Source: Streptomyces sp. CA-278952 (lineage in GTDB: Bacteria; Actinomycetota; Actinomycetes; Streptomycetales; Streptomycetaceae). Taken from it: a DNA stretch of 64,000 nt. Under the pieces are notes generated by a model. The model had not been told where the DNA came from and did no database searches. It saw nothing but the letters and a program-made list of their open reading frames with translations. Location of the stretch: positions 5,828,001 through 5,892,000 of the forward strand of contig NZ_CP112880.1 of assembly GCF_028747205.1 (NCBI RefSeq), read 5' to 3'. The position numbers and the translations under genes were made by a program. Positions 8,884-20,200 of the stretch are shown one piece after another (the stretch's first letter is position 1; each line of letters opens with the position of its first letter).

Positions 8884-8982
8884 CGGGCGGCCGGGCGCGT
8901 GTGTACCTCGCGCGCCCGGCCGCCCGCCGAAGTCGGGGTGGCGCACCGTCCGCCGCGGCCCCAACGGGCCGCAGGCGGACGG
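8884..8982. terminator. Two tandem hairpins after the Esx pair
   Basis: Hairpin 1 is a perfect 16-bp stem (8884-8899 with 8911-8926, 11-nt loop). Hairpin 2 pairs 8946-8961 with 8966-8982 around a CAAC loop, with one bulged A. Placed between the Esx pair and 9035, they could stop most transcription or protect the 3' end of the Esx mRNA, so that Esx proteins are made in excess of downstream products. Confidence 0.55.
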
Positions 8983-9034
8983 CGCACCGGCCCCGTGAGC
9001 CCATGGACATCCCGGAAGACTGGAGACGTGCGAC

Positions 9035-9538
9035 ATGGCGGAAGCACCCGCACTGAATCTCAACAAGGCGTGGTTGCAGAGCTTCCTCGACAACGACCTC
9101 GTCCCGTTCCTCGCCGAGGTCAAGAAGATGCGGGAGGACGGCACGACGACCGATGGGAAGACCGTGCCCGGGATCCCCACGCTGCAGGGCGGTGAGGACG
9201 GGTCCGCGACCGCGGCCGGATTCCACGACGGGCAGGCGAAGCCGCTCGCGATCGGGACGATGGCGGGCGACGACAAGGGCCGCACCAACGGCGGCTACCT
9301 GGTCAAAAGCCTGAACGGGCTGATCGACCAGCTCGACGACATCCTCAAGCTCCAGGTCGAACTCTTCGAGCAGATCGAGGAGGACCTGGAGGACACCATC
9401 GAGGAGCTCTTCAAGACCCAGGACGGCAACCTGGAGAAGATCGACGGCAAGGACATGATCGACTTCTTCGAGGGCGTGGACGAGGTGCTCTCCGAATCCG
9501 CCGGTGGCGGCGCGAACAACGACGAGGACGAGGACTGA
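9035..9538 (+). CDS. Acidic helical T7SS-cluster protein of unknown function (167 aa)
   Basis: I do not recognise a named family with certainty. The protein is strongly acidic at its C-terminus (NNDEDED) and has a long helix (about 95-150) dense in Asp/Glu/Leu, for example LNGLIDQLDDILKLQ. No signal peptide or membrane helix is seen. ATG preceded by GGAG. Its place between the Esx pair and the large coiled-coil substrate suggests a substrate partner or secreted component, but this is inference from position. Confidence 0.75.
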   Translation: MAEAPALNLNKAWLQSFLDNDLVPFLAEVKKMREDGTTTDGKTVPGIPTLQGGEDGSATAAGFHDGQAKPLAIGTMAGDDKGRTNGGYLVKSLNGLIDQLDDILKLQVELFEQIEEDLEDTIEELFKTQDGNLEKIDGKDMIDFFEGVDEVLSESAGGGANNDEDED

Positions 9539-9647
9539 CCTTCGTCGCCGTCGGCCGGCCCGGCCGGCACCCCTCCACACGGCCGCGGACCGGCGGACCG
9601 TACCCCCGCCCGTCCTCCTGTCTCCCCTGACGTAAAGGCATCCCGGC

Positions 9648-12600
9648 ATGGCGCTCGACTCCAGCAAGGTCCCCGACGATCTCGGCGGTTCCAACGACCA
9701 GTGGGCCGAGGCCGTCGGCTTCTTCACGGGCTACAAGGCGCCGGACCGTAACACCCTGTTCGACACGCTCGTCGGCAACGAGGGCATCCCCCTGATGAAG
9801 GTGGAGATCTCCGACGTGGGCTACGTCGACTACGTCGACACCGAGGACATGAACTGGCTCTACGAGAACGCCGGTTCCGACATCAAGAACACCGACTTCG
9901 TCATCCCCTTCTACCACTCCAAGGGTGGCGCGGGCTCCGACGTGTCGATGTACAAGGCGCGCATCACCCTGCTCGGCAGCAAGGGGGACGGCCGGATACC
10001 GAGCCAGGGGTACCAGGAGGGCGGGCAGTTCTCCAGCTCCATGGACGGTCACCTGGGGATGGACGGCAAGCCGACCTGGGACACCACCTTCACCTCGCGC
10101 TACGCCTACGGCACCGGGCTCGCGCTGGAGGAGCTGCTCAACAACCCGTCGCAGGGCACCTACGGGTTCAGCTGGAACACCCTTCCCGTGGACGACCCCG
10201 ATTCCGTGACCCTCGACAACTTCGACACGGTGGCCGGGGCCTTCGACCGGGTCGCCGCGTTCTTCTCGTCCCAGCAGAAGATCGTGGAGGAGTGGCAGAG
10301 CCGGCTCGGCACGGAGAAGGACAAGGCGTGGCGGGGCAAGGCCGCCGGCGTCTTCTGGGACCTCATCAACAAGATCAACGAGCAGTACACGGACTACGCC
10401 GACGACATGAAGCCCGGCGGGGGCGGCACCGTCGGGTCCAAGCAGGGCGACGAGATCCGGCAGGCGAGGAAGGACTTCCGGGAAGCGGTCTCGGATCTCC
10501 ACAGCGTCTGGGCGAAGTGGCAGTGGCAGTACGGCAACCCGCTCGTGGTGCTGCACACCCTGCTCTCCGCGATCATGGAGTACGTCTGGGACAACAACAT
10601 CACGAAGATCACGTACGAGATCGAGACCCACGGGTCGTACGGCGGCGGTTACACCACCACGACGAACTACATCTCGGAAGATCACTTCAGCAACCAGGCG
10701 GCGATCGAGGAGATCACGGGCACGGGCGACATGGCGCTGACCGTCGCCGCCGAGGACTTCGGTGAGCTCAAGGAGCTCAGCACCTGGGTGGAGGTCGGCA
10801 ACAAGGCCCTCCTCATGTGGAAGCAGACCGTTGAGGACAACCTCGACAAGGCGGCGGTCGCGGCCATGACGAAGGTGCGCGACAGCTGGAGCAACAGCCA
10901 GTTCGAGCTGGGAACGGTGAAGTCGCGGGGGACCAGCGGCACGCTGGAGTCCGACTACAAGGAGGAGAAGGCCGAACTCGCCGAGGAGAAGGCGGCGGCC
11001 GACGCCGCCGCGGCCAAGGCCGCCGCCGAGGAAGCCGCGCGGAAGCAGGAAGAGTTCATCCAGTGGCAGAAGGACCAGGCCGCCAAGGCGGAGGCGGAGC
11101 GGAAGAAGGAGAAGGAGGAGGCGGAGCGCAAGGAGGCCGAGGCCAAGGCTGAGGCGGAGCGCAAGGAGGCCGAGGCCAAGGCGGAAGCCGAGCGCAAGGA
11201 GAAGGAGGCCAAGGCGGAGGCCGAGGCCAAGGAGAAGGAGGCCGAGGCCAAGGCAGCCGCCAAGGAGGCCGAGCAGGAGGCGAAGCAGGAGGCCAAGGAG
11301 AAGGAGGCCGAAGCCAAGGCGGCGGAGCAGGAGGCCAAGGCGGAGGCGAAGGAGGCCGAGGCCAAGGCCGAGCAGGAGGCCAAGGAGAAGGAGGCGGAGC
11401 AGAAGCAGGCCGAGCAGGAGGCCAAGCAGGAACAGCTCCGGGCCGAGCAGGAGGCCAAGCAGGAACAGGTCCGCAAGGAGCAGGAGGCCAAGCAGGCCGA
11501 GGCCCAGGCTCGTGCGGAGAACATGCAGATGATGCAGATGAACCAGGCGAAGACCCAGCAGGAGGAGGCGAAGAAGGAGCAGGAGGCCAAGGAGGCCCAG
11601 GCCAGGGCCGAGCAGGAGGCCAAGGAGGCCGAGGCCAAGGCCGAGCAGGAGGCCAAGGAGAAGGAGGCCGAGCAGAAGCAGGCGGAACAGGAGGCCAAAC
11701 AGGAGGCGAAGGAGGCCGAGGCCAAGGCCGAGCAGGAGGCCAAGGAGAAGGAGGCGGAGCAGAAGCAGGCCGAGGCCGAGCAGAAGCAGGACCGCATCCG
11801 CACCGAGCAGGAAGAGCGCCAGGAGCAGCAGCAGGCCGAGCAGGAGCAGAAGCAGGCCGAGGCCGAGGCGAAGGCGGAGCAGAAGCAGGCGGAGCAGGAG
11901 GCCGAGCAGGAGGCGAAGGAGGCCGAGGCCAAGGCCGAGCAGGAGGCCATGCGGAAGGAGGCGGAGCAGAAGCAGGCCGAGGCCGAGCAGAAGCAGGACC
12001 GCATCCGCGAGGAGCAGGAAGCCAAGCAGGACCGGCTCCGCGAGGAGCAGGAAGCCAAGCAGGACGAGGTCCGGTCCGAGCAGGAGGCCAGGCAGAGGGA
12101 GGCCGAGGCCAAGCAGGACGAGGTCCGGTCCGAGCAGGAGGCCAGGCAGAAGGAAGCCGAGGCCAAGCAGGAAGAAGTCCGGCAGGAGCAGGAGCGCAGG
12201 CAGGCTGAGGCGGAGTCCAAGCTCGACAGCTCCCGGCGGGACCTCTTCGGCAACGGCGACATCCCCGACCTGTCGTCCACCACCATCAGCGGCCCCGTCA
12301 ACGACGGCCCGCTCGAACTCCCCGGCGGCGGTGAGTCGCGGCTCGACACGGACGGCCGCGTGACCACCGAATACCCCGACGGCTCCAAGGTCACGATCGA
12401 CCCGGACACCCACTCCTCGACCATCACCCGGCCCGACGGCTCCGTCATCTCCGGTCCGCTCAACACCGGGGACCTCCTGTCCAACCCCGGCGGCAGCGTC
12501 ACGCACCTGGACCCCGGCGGCAACGTGGTCACGGAGTTCCCGGACGGCTCCACCCAGACGATCAACCCGGACACCGGAACCACCACCCTCACCCGGCCCG

Positions 12601-13313
12601 ACGGCTCGACCGTCTCCGGCTACCTGGACGAGTCCGGCCCGTCCCGCTTCGAATCCGGCCAGCTCAACAACGGCTCCCTCAATAGCCCCGGTTCCTTCGG
12701 CGACGGCCTCTCCGGCCACACGCCCCCCTCGTACGACCCGATCTCCTACGAGGAGGAGCTGTTCGACGACCAGCCCTACGAGTCGCCCCTGGCGGGCACC
12801 GGGGCCTCCGACGGGTCGAGCACCCCGATCCACAACCGCCCGCTCCTGAACAGCGGGCCGTTCCCCGGCCCCAGCAGCTACGGCGGGGGCGAAGGCGGGG
12901 GCAGCGGCGCACCGATGGGCGGTGCCCCGATGGGCGGCGGAATGGGCGGTGGCATGGGCGGTGGCATGGGCGGTGGCATGGGTGGCGGCGGAGGCCAGTC
13001 GGACTCCGGTGAACGTGTCCGCAACGTCATCGACGGATCGGTCTCCAGGAACCGTCGTGCGCGGCCCGGCGCCGCCGCACCCGGCTCGGGCGGGCGGTAC
13101 GCCGACGACGAGGTGCGGGTGGCCACCGGCGGCCCGACCGCCGGCAGTTCCCCCTTCCTCCCGCCGATGGCCGGCGGCGCCCCGGGAGGGGGCGGCGCGC
13201 CGGGCCAGACCGCGACCCAGAGCGGTGAACGCACCCGCGACTCCTGGGTGCCGGAGGACGAGGACGTCTGGGGCACCGACGAAGGCGGCGCACCGGCGGT
13301 GATCGGACGCTAG
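9648..13313 (+). CDS. Large WxG/coiled-coil T7SS-associated protein (1221 aa), AAWKG-like
   Basis: Probable type VII substrate. Residues 1 to about 430 form a Trp-rich globular part with a W-x-G turn (W228-R-G230, in KAWRGKAAG), recalling the actinobacterial AAWKG proteins. Residues about 433-870 are almost only Glu, Ala, Lys and Gln in heptad-like EAKAEQEAKEKEAEQKQ units, predicted as one long charged rod. Two copies of a 55-residue repeat with PDGS, NPDT and RPDGS motifs follow (about 880-990). Next are a Gly/Met low-complexity stretch (GGGMGGGMGGG) and a C-terminal end, EDEDVWGTDEGGAPAVIGR, that I have seen on other Streptomyces T7SS proteins. No signal peptide or membrane helix. Function is unknown; a surface or extracellular rod is one reading. 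Confidence 0.85.
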   Translation: MALDSSKVPDDLGGSNDQWAEAVGFFTGYKAPDRNTLFDTLVGNEGIPLMKVEISDVGYVDYVDTEDMNWLYENAGSDIKNTDFVIPFYHSKGGAGSDVSMYKARITLLGSKGDGRIPSQGYQEGGQFSSSMDGHLGMDGKPTWDTTFTSRYAYGTGLALEELLNNPSQGTYGFSWNTLPVDDPDSVTLDNFDTVAGAFDRVAAFFSSQQKIVEEWQSRLGTEKDKAWRGKAAGVFWDLINKINEQYTDYADDMKPGGGGTVGSKQGDEIRQARKDFREAVSDLHSVWAKWQWQYGNPLVVLHTLLSAIMEYVWDNNITKITYEIETHGSYGGGYTTTTNYISEDHFSNQAAIEEITGTGDMALTVAAEDFGELKELSTWVEVGNKALLMWKQTVEDNLDKAAVAAMTKVRDSWSNSQFELGTVKSRGTSGTLESDYKEEKAELAEEKAAADAAAAKAAAEEAARKQEEFIQWQKDQAAKAEAERKKEKEEAERKEAEAKAEAERKEAEAKAEAERKEKEAKAEAEAKEKEAEAKAAAKEAEQEAKQEAKEKEAEAKAAEQEAKAEAKEAEAKAEQEAKEKEAEQKQAEQEAKQEQLRAEQEAKQEQVRKEQEAKQAEAQARAENMQMMQMNQAKTQQEEAKKEQEAKEAQARAEQEAKEAEAKAEQEAKEKEAEQKQAEQEAKQEAKEAEAKAEQEAKEKEAEQKQAEAEQKQDRIRTEQEERQEQQQAEQEQKQAEAEAKAEQKQAEQEAEQEAKEAEAKAEQEAMRKEAEQKQAEAEQKQDRIREEQEAKQDRLREEQEAKQDEVRSEQEARQREAEAKQDEVRSEQEARQKEAEAKQEEVRQEQERRQAEAESKLDSSRRDLFGNGDIPDLSSTTISGPVNDGPLELPGGGESRLDTDGRVTTEYPDGSKVTIDPDTHSSTITRPDGSVISGPLNTGDLLSNPGGSVTHLDPGGNVVTEFPDGSTQTINPDTGTTTLTRPDGSTVSGYLDESGPSRFESGQLNNGSLNSPGSFGDGLSGHTPPSYDPISYEEELFDDQPYESPLAGTGASDGSSTPIHNRPLLNSGPFPGPSSYGGGEGGGSGAPMGGAPMGGGMGGGMGGGMGGGMGGGGGQSDSGERVRNVIDGSVSRNRRARPGAAAPGSGGRYADDEVRVATGGPTAGSSPFLPPMAGGAPGGGGAPGQTATQSGERTRDSWVPEDEDVWGTDEGGAPAVIGR

Positions 13314-13457
13314 GGAGCCCGCCGGTCACGGCCGGGACCCGCGCGGAGACGGTGGGAGCCGGTTCCGTCCGCCCCGGACACCGCACGGGCGAGGGGGAGT
13401 TCGAAACACGTACACGCGTACGACAGAATGATATACGCGCAGGTGGAAGGGCGACTG

Positions 13458-13892
13458 TTGAGCGACTCGATGGAGAACAAGCTGGCCGAGGCCATGGCCG
13501 AACTCTCGGCTGTGCAGGAGGCCGTGGCACGCGCCGAGGGCGAACTCGGCCAGTCCTCGGCGACGGCCCGGTCACGGGACCGCGCCGTGGAGGTGACGGT
13601 CGGCCCGCAGGGCGAGCTGACGGGGCTGAAGTTCCCGGACAACCGGCACCGGTCCATGACGGGCCCTCAGCTCGCCGCCTCGATCATGGAGGCGGTGCAG
13701 GAGGGCCGGTCGGAGATGGCCCGCAAGGTGATGGACGTCTTCGAGCCGCTGACCCGGACCACAGGCCGGGCCACGGGCATCAGAGGCATCGACATCGACT
13801 GGGACCGGGCCTTCGGCTCGTCCCTGGAGGACCCGCACGGCGGCGGGAGGCGTTCGTCGGCCCGCCTGCACGACGAGATCCACGAGGACTGA
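13458..13892 (+). CDS. YbaB/EbfC-family DNA-binding protein (144 aa)
   Basis: Nucleoid-associated YbaB-type fold: an N-terminal helix, then strands with VEVTVGPQGELTGLKF, then a long helix with QLAASIMEAVQEGRSEMARKVM. These proteins dimerise and bind DNA non-specifically; divergent copies are common beside actinobacterial WXG100 genes, where their role is unclear. The start is taken as TTG at 13458 because GGAAGGG lies 6 nt upstream; an in-frame ATG at 13428 has no ribosome site, and an ATG at 13470 is also possible. It lies 32 bp before the next WXG100 gene and shares its transcript. Confidence 0.87.
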   Translation: MSDSMENKLAEAMAELSAVQEAVARAEGELGQSSATARSRDRAVEVTVGPQGELTGLKFPDNRHRSMTGPQLAASIMEAVQEGRSEMARKVMDVFEPLTRTTGRATGIRGIDIDWDRAFGSSLEDPHGGGRRSSARLHDEIHED

Positions 13893-13924
13893 CGTACGGA
13901 CCACCGGACGAGAGGGAGGCACCC

Positions 13925-14290
13925 ATGGCGGTAGGAAAGTTCACCGCGAACCCCGGCGAACTGCGCCGGGCCAGCGACATGATGGAGCAACTGCCCGCGC
14001 AGGCGGCCAAGATCGGTGACAACTTCATCTCCGACATCCAGAGCTACCGTGGCTGGGCCGGCTACAGCGACGACTTCGCCCTCGAAGTGCTGCCCAAGTA
14101 CGACGCCAACAACCAGGCGTGCCTGGACCTGATCAGGGCCGTCGGCAGCGCGTTCACGGCACTGGGCCAGGCGGTCTGGGCCAACGGCCAGCACATCGAA
14201 GGGGTTTCGACCTACGCGCGAGACGAGATCGACCGGCAGATGTCCAGCCTGGACGGGCCGGGCGACTCCTCCGAGGGCGGCCGGCACTAA
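13925..14290 (+). CDS. WXG100-family protein directly upstream of the giant effector (121 aa)
   Basis: Esx-like helical hairpin with W44-A45-G46 at the turn, in the pattern GWAGYSDDFALEVLPKYDANN. The start ATG has GGGAGG just upstream; earlier in-frame starts have no ribosome site. Its TAA (14288-14290) abuts the GTG of the giant gene with no gap, so the two are translationally coupled. The tight coupling makes it the best candidate for the dedicated Esx partner that helps export the giant protein. Confidence 0.88.
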   Translation: MAVGKFTANPGELRRASDMMEQLPAQAAKIGDNFISDIQSYRGWAGYSDDFALEVLPKYDANNQACLDLIRAVGSAFTALGQAVWANGQHIEGVSTYARDEIDRQMSSLDGPGDSSEGGRH

Positions 14291-17200
14291 GTGGAGGAGA
14301 TCGACTTTCCGCCGGACGTCCGGACGATGCTCTGGATCCTGCTGGGCGAGATGCCCCTGCAGGCCAGGGAGAATCTGGCGTGGGAAAGTCGTGAGCTCTA
14401 CCTGGCCCTCCAGAAGGGCCTGATCGATCTCCGCGCGGCCTCGCGCGAGACGATCCAGATGGTGGAGGCGGCGCTGCCGCCGGAGGTGGCGCGTCCGTAC
14501 ATCGACAGTGTGCGGATGCTCACCGACGCCGCCAACGGCACCGACCCCGTCCAGGCGTTGCTGCTCCAGCTCGACGAACTGGCCAACGGCCAGGTGGACT
14601 ACTCGCAGAAGATCCAGGCGTCCAAGTGGGAGATCATCGCCGAGATCATCATGCTGATCGCCGAACTGGCGATCCTGGCGGCCCTGATCGCGTTCACCGG
14701 CGGCGCGTCGGTCTCGCAGATGTTCCTGGCGCGGGCCCGGAGCAAGCTCGCGATCCTCATCATCATCGACCGCCTGCTGCGGATGTCGCACATCGCGCCG
14801 ACCCTGGGCATGGCCATCCAGGAGGCCATCCAGACGCTGACCGTCCGGCTGGCGCAGATCGCGCTGAACCCGGGAGGCCGAAAGCCCGGGGGAGTGGACT
14901 GGAAGGACGTCGCCGTCGCCGGCGCCTTCGGCGCGCTCACCGCCGGCTTCATGGAGATCTTCGACAAGTTCCTGAAGCCCATCGAGAACTACTTCAAGGA
15001 CCTCCTCGGGGACATCTTCAACAAGTTCAAGATCGACCCGAACAGTCTGCTGTTCAGGGGACTGGTGAACGGTCCTCCCACCGTGGTCACCGTCTTCGTC
15101 GTCGGAGCCACCGCCGAGAGCACCGCCGAAGTCATCATCAACGGGGCCTTCTACGACAAGTGGGAGTTCAAGTGGGAGACGTTCGTCGGCTCCGGCACCA
15201 GCACCGTGTTCGACGCGGGTGCGGGGCTGGCCATCGGCGCGGGCGCCTTCTCCCTCTACGACAACTACTTCAACAACGACCGGTTCACCGACATCAACGA
15301 CCTGCCGGGCCCCGACAGCATCCTGGGCGGCGGCGACGGAGGACCGTCGGGGACGGAGAAGCCCGGCGGCCCGGCGAGCGGCCCGGACGTCAAGGGCCCC
15401 TCGGTGGTGAAGACCAACCCGTTCACCCCCGGCCCCGCGACCCCCTTCCCCAACACGGTCTCGGCCGACCTGCCGAACGGGCCGGGCAGCGGGATCGGCG
15501 TCCTGCCGCCTCCCGCGTACACGCCGCCGCCGGCCGTGTCGCCCCCGGCCGGCGTGAACCCCCTGCCGAAGGCGGGACCCGACGCGCTGACCCGCCCCAC
15601 CGACTTCACCCCCCGCGACACCGGCGGTACGAACGGTGTCACCGGCCCGAACAGCGTCTTCGGCCCCGGCAGCGTCGTCGGTCCGAACAGTGTGGTCGGT
15701 CCTGACGGCGTCACCGGGTCCAACGGCCTCACCGGCTCGAACGGCGTCACCGGTACGAGCGGGTCGCCTCTGCCCCAGCTGCTGCCGCCCACCTCGTCGC
15801 TGCCGCCCACCTCGTCGTCCACGCCCGCCACGCTGCCGTCCTCGTCCCTGCTCGACACCGCGCCGCTGACGGCCCCGCCGACGCCGGGGCGCACCTCCGG
15901 GCCCGGGGCGACCACCGACCTCACCTCGTACGACCTGACCCCGGACACCACGCCGGAGCTGACACCCGACCTCACGCCGGACCTGACACCCGGCCTCCTG
16001 CCCGGTACGTCTCCGGACGCGTCGGAGGCGACGAACGACCTCCCCGACAACCTCAGCGGGCCGAAGGGTTCGTCCACCGCGCCGGGCGCGAGCACGATCG
16101 GCGGTTCGAGCGGCACGGACAGCGCGAACCTTCCCGACGACGTCTCGGCGGACGCGGACGGCGCACGGGACCAACGGCAGGACGAGACCGGGCAGGAGAC
16201 CCCCGGACGCGGCATGGGCGGCCGGAGCACCGGCGGACAGCCGGGACTCGACGACACCGCGCACCAGCAGACCGACGGCGTCCCGAACCCGGCCGACGCG
16301 GACGCCGACGCCCTGGCCCCTCCCGCCCCCGTCGCCACCTCGGCGGGACCGAACACCCCGGCGCCCGCAGCCGGAAACACCCCGGCGCCCGCAGCCGGAA
16401 ACCAGGGCACACAGCAGGGCACCTCCGTTACGGGCAACGCCTCCCAGCAACCGTCCCAGAACGGCCCGGCCGAGCCTGGCGACGCAGGCGACCTGCCGGG
16501 CGAGGGCGAGCAGGACACGGACCTGGCGGATCCGGAGGGCCGGCAGGACCCGGCCGGCGGCATGGAGAGCCCGGCCGCCCCGCAGCTCCGTGGCACCGGC
16601 ACGGACGGCACCGCTCACGTGCCCGGAGCCGGACGGAGCACGACCGGGCCCGAGAGCGCCCCGGCCGCGCCGGAGCCCGTACGCACCTCCTCGGACCTGC
16701 CGGTCGACGGTGCCACCGACGACCGCACGGGCGACGTCCCCCGTGAGCTCGGAGCCGAGACCGGGACGGACCTCCCCGCCGGCCCGGCGCCCGAGCCCGC
16801 CGTGCCGGTGGCCGATCCCGTGCGGCCCGAGCAGTGGCGGGCGGGGCGGACCGACGCGCCCGCCGCCGCCGTACGCACCGACCCGCCGTCCGACCCCGGC
16901 CCCATCCCGTCCGACCCGACGCCCCTCGACGGCCCGGAGACCCCCGTACGGGCCTGGGTCCAGCGGATCCAGGCCGACGACGGCCGTTGGCTGAGCAACG
17001 TCTCGCTCCACCTGCCGGTCCGTGCGGGGGAGGGGTTCCCCCAGGCCGCACTCGACACCTTCCAGGAGCGGATGCGCACGCTCCTGGACACCCACCTGAA
17101 CCACGGCCTCCTGCTCCCGGCATCGGGTGACCAGCTCCACATCGACCTCACGCTCACGGCCGCGCCCGACCACCCCGAGGCCGTCGAGCTGAGCCGCACC

Positions 17201-20200
17201 GCGCGGCCGGAGGGGTCGGACCACCTCAACTGGCGGCTCAACAGCACCGACGCGGCCGCCTCGCCGGACGAAGCGGCGGAGCGGCGGACCCGCGACGACG
17301 CCGCGGTACTCCAGTACCTGCTGGGCTACGCGGGCGTACCGGACCGGGGCCCGGCGGCCGAGGCGCTGCTGCGCCGCCTGGTGCGGCAGGGCGACGCGGA
17401 CGCGCTGACGCCCGGTCCCGCCGTTCCGCGGCATTTCCTGGAGGCGGTCGAATCCGTCGTCACGAGCGCCGCCGTCGTCGACCACCCGCTCACCGCGCGG
17501 GGCACCCGGCCCGCGAGCGGCATCGACGACCCGGCGCAGGCCCTGCGGACGCCCGCACCCGGCGCCGCGGAGCCCGAGCCCTCGGTCGCGGCGGCCGTCC
17601 CCTTCCGCACCACGTCCTCCGCGCCGACGGGGAGCAGCACACCGTCGGAGACCACCGCGCCCGCGTCCGCCCCTGCCACGGCCGCCGACGCCCGGCCGGT
17701 CACCGGACAGGAAGCCATCGGGCAGGGCGCCGAGGATGCCCCGCCCGCCGCCGTCCCCCTCACCACCGAGGGCCGGGGCGACGGCCCGGGGCCCACTGCG
17801 GGAGCGGGCAAGGGCAAGGGCCGGAGCACGGACCAGGAGACCGCGCCCGCCGACGACCCGGTCCCACTGGACTTCCCCGGCACCGCGGCGGTCGACGAGG
17901 CCGTCGACGCGGCCCGCCGGGAGCACGGCGACGCCGTGGCCGCCTTCGACCGGGCCGTCCGCACCGTCGGCACGCTCGACGAGCGGGTGACCGGCGGCCG
18001 GGGCGGCTCCGACGACACGGCGCGGCTGTACGACGCGTGGCAGGACGTGGACCGGGCGCAGCGGCGGCTCGACGCGGCCCTGGACCGGCTGCGCGACCTC
18101 GGGGCGGACGCCGCCCACGACGCCGCGGTCGCGTCGATCGTGCCGCGCGTGCACCGTACGGACGTCGAACGGCGGCTCACGGCCGCCCTGGTCACCGCCG
18201 AGGACCTGCCCGCCGATCCGCCGGGCCCGGCGCCCGGCGACCTCATCACCGCGGACGAGCTGGCCGCCGCCGGTGTCACGTCGGACCGGAGCCCCGCGCT
18301 CCAGGCCGCCCTCGACGGCTCCGTGCGCTTCGAGGACAGCGGGATCACCGACCCGGTCCAGCGGGTGCGCCTGCTGATGAACCGGCCCGGCCCCTGGTCC
18401 GAGGCGCTCGACGGCATCGCGGCCCGCGCCTCCCGCCGTACCTGGCACGCCGCCTACGAGGACTTCGCGCTCGACACGTTGCGGGCCGCCGGCGTGCCGG
18501 CCGGCACCGACCCGGCCGAGGCGTGGCGGCGGGCGACGTCGCTGGTGCTGCCGTTGGAGCTGCACCCCGTGCTCGCCGACTCCCGCCACGCGCGCGGGGA
18601 CTACCTCGACGCCGTGCGGCAGGTCGCCCAGCACCTCGCCGCGCACGGTGCGGACGCGGTGTCGGGTACGGAGACGGCCGCCCGTGTACGGCGTGAACTG
18701 GGCCTCCCCACACGGCTGCCGGGCGGTGCGCCCGCGTCGGCGCAGGCGTCCGCCGCCGCCGAACTGGAGCGGCTGACGCTGCGGGAGGAGCCCGGCAGCG
18801 CCCCGGACATCGACGCCCTGACCCGGCGCGTGCTGCATTTGCCCGCCGACGCCGAGGTCTCGGCCGAGCAGAGGGCCCAGCTCCTCGTCACGGTGGGGGA
18901 CGCGATGGCCGCCGGGTGGTCGTCGAGCGTCGACGCGCTCGGCGCCTACCACCTGGCGGCCGGTGGGGCGCTGGACCACGGGCGCCACATCACGGCGGCG
19001 AACGGGTCCTACCAGGGGCTGAACCTCACCGGGCGGTCCCTGGGGCCGGTGGACACCACCCAGGTGTGGCAGCGCCGCGAGAACCAGTTCCAGGGGCCGC
19101 TCGAACCGCTGTGGGACGCCGGCACCGGCGCGTACGTGGTGGTGGCCGACGGTGGACACGACCACGTCGTGCTCCCCCGGGGACAGGGGCACATCCGCGT
19201 TCCCTGGCAGGAGTTCGTGGAGCTGGTGGCCCATGACCCCGGGATCGCCGGACTTCCGGCGGGCACACCCGTCGTCCTGGTGCTCGCCCACGGCGGCGAC
19301 CAGGGCCTGGTCCTGCCCCGCACCCTGGCGTTCCGGACGGGCCGCGACGGCGTCTGGGCGCACAGCGGTCAGGTCGGTCTGGTCACCGACCCCACCACCG
19401 GCGTCGAGCGGATCGTCGTCGAGAACCGGCGGTCCGAAGGCCGCCCCCTGGGCGGGTGGTTCAGCAGCGACGCCGACGACCTCGGTCCCGACGGAGTGGC
19501 CGGGACAGGCTTCGTGACCACACTGGACGGCACGATCCTCCCCGACGCCGCCATCAAGACGCGGACCATCGGCGACGGCGGCCGGTCCTTCGGCCGCGTC
19601 ACCATGTCCGACCCGGACCTGGTCACGAACGAGCCCATGCTCGAAGCCCTGGCGGAGATCACCGAGTTCGTCCAGTTCGACCCGGTGTCGGAGGGGGCGA
19701 TCGGCGAACCGGCCGCGCTCCTGGAGAACGGGCGGCCGGTCTACCACTTCGCGCAGCACGGCATGCCGCTGCGCGGGGTGATGGAGGTGGCCGACGGCCG
19801 CCCACCGGTCCAGGTGGACGGAGTGGAGAGCGGCCGGTTCATCCGCCGCCGGCCGAGCATGAGGAAGCTCGGCCCGAACGCCGTCATCGACCTCGGGTCG
19901 TGCTGGGCCGACGCCACGGCCGAGGACCTGCCCTATCTGTCGGACGCGGGGGAGCCCCCGTACGTGTTCGACGTCCTCGGCGCCACCTCGTACGCGCAGG
20001 GCGTGGCCAACGGCAGCGGCGCCGGGGTCATGGCGGTGGACCGCGTCCATGTGCTGATGCGCGCGGCGACCCCGAAGGCCGGTGCGCTGGCGAGCCCCTC
20101 GGGCGAGCAGGGCGCGCGCCGCCTGCTGCTTCCCGAACCGGGCCCGGCCGACCTGGCCCCCCTGGCCCGGACGGCGGGGCTGCACACCGGGAACGGGCCG

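Noticed and set aside
10940..12240. The repetitive GAGGCCAAG tract as a satellite or CRISPR-like array
   Set aside because: Units are irregular and in frame, coding for a charged coiled coil; there are no unique spacers of fixed length.
9411..12833. A long Leu-rich antisense frame resembling a membrane protein
   Set aside because: Reverse complement of the Glu/Lys/Ala coiled-coil codons (GAG/AAG give CTC/CTT), so the Leu runs are an artefact.
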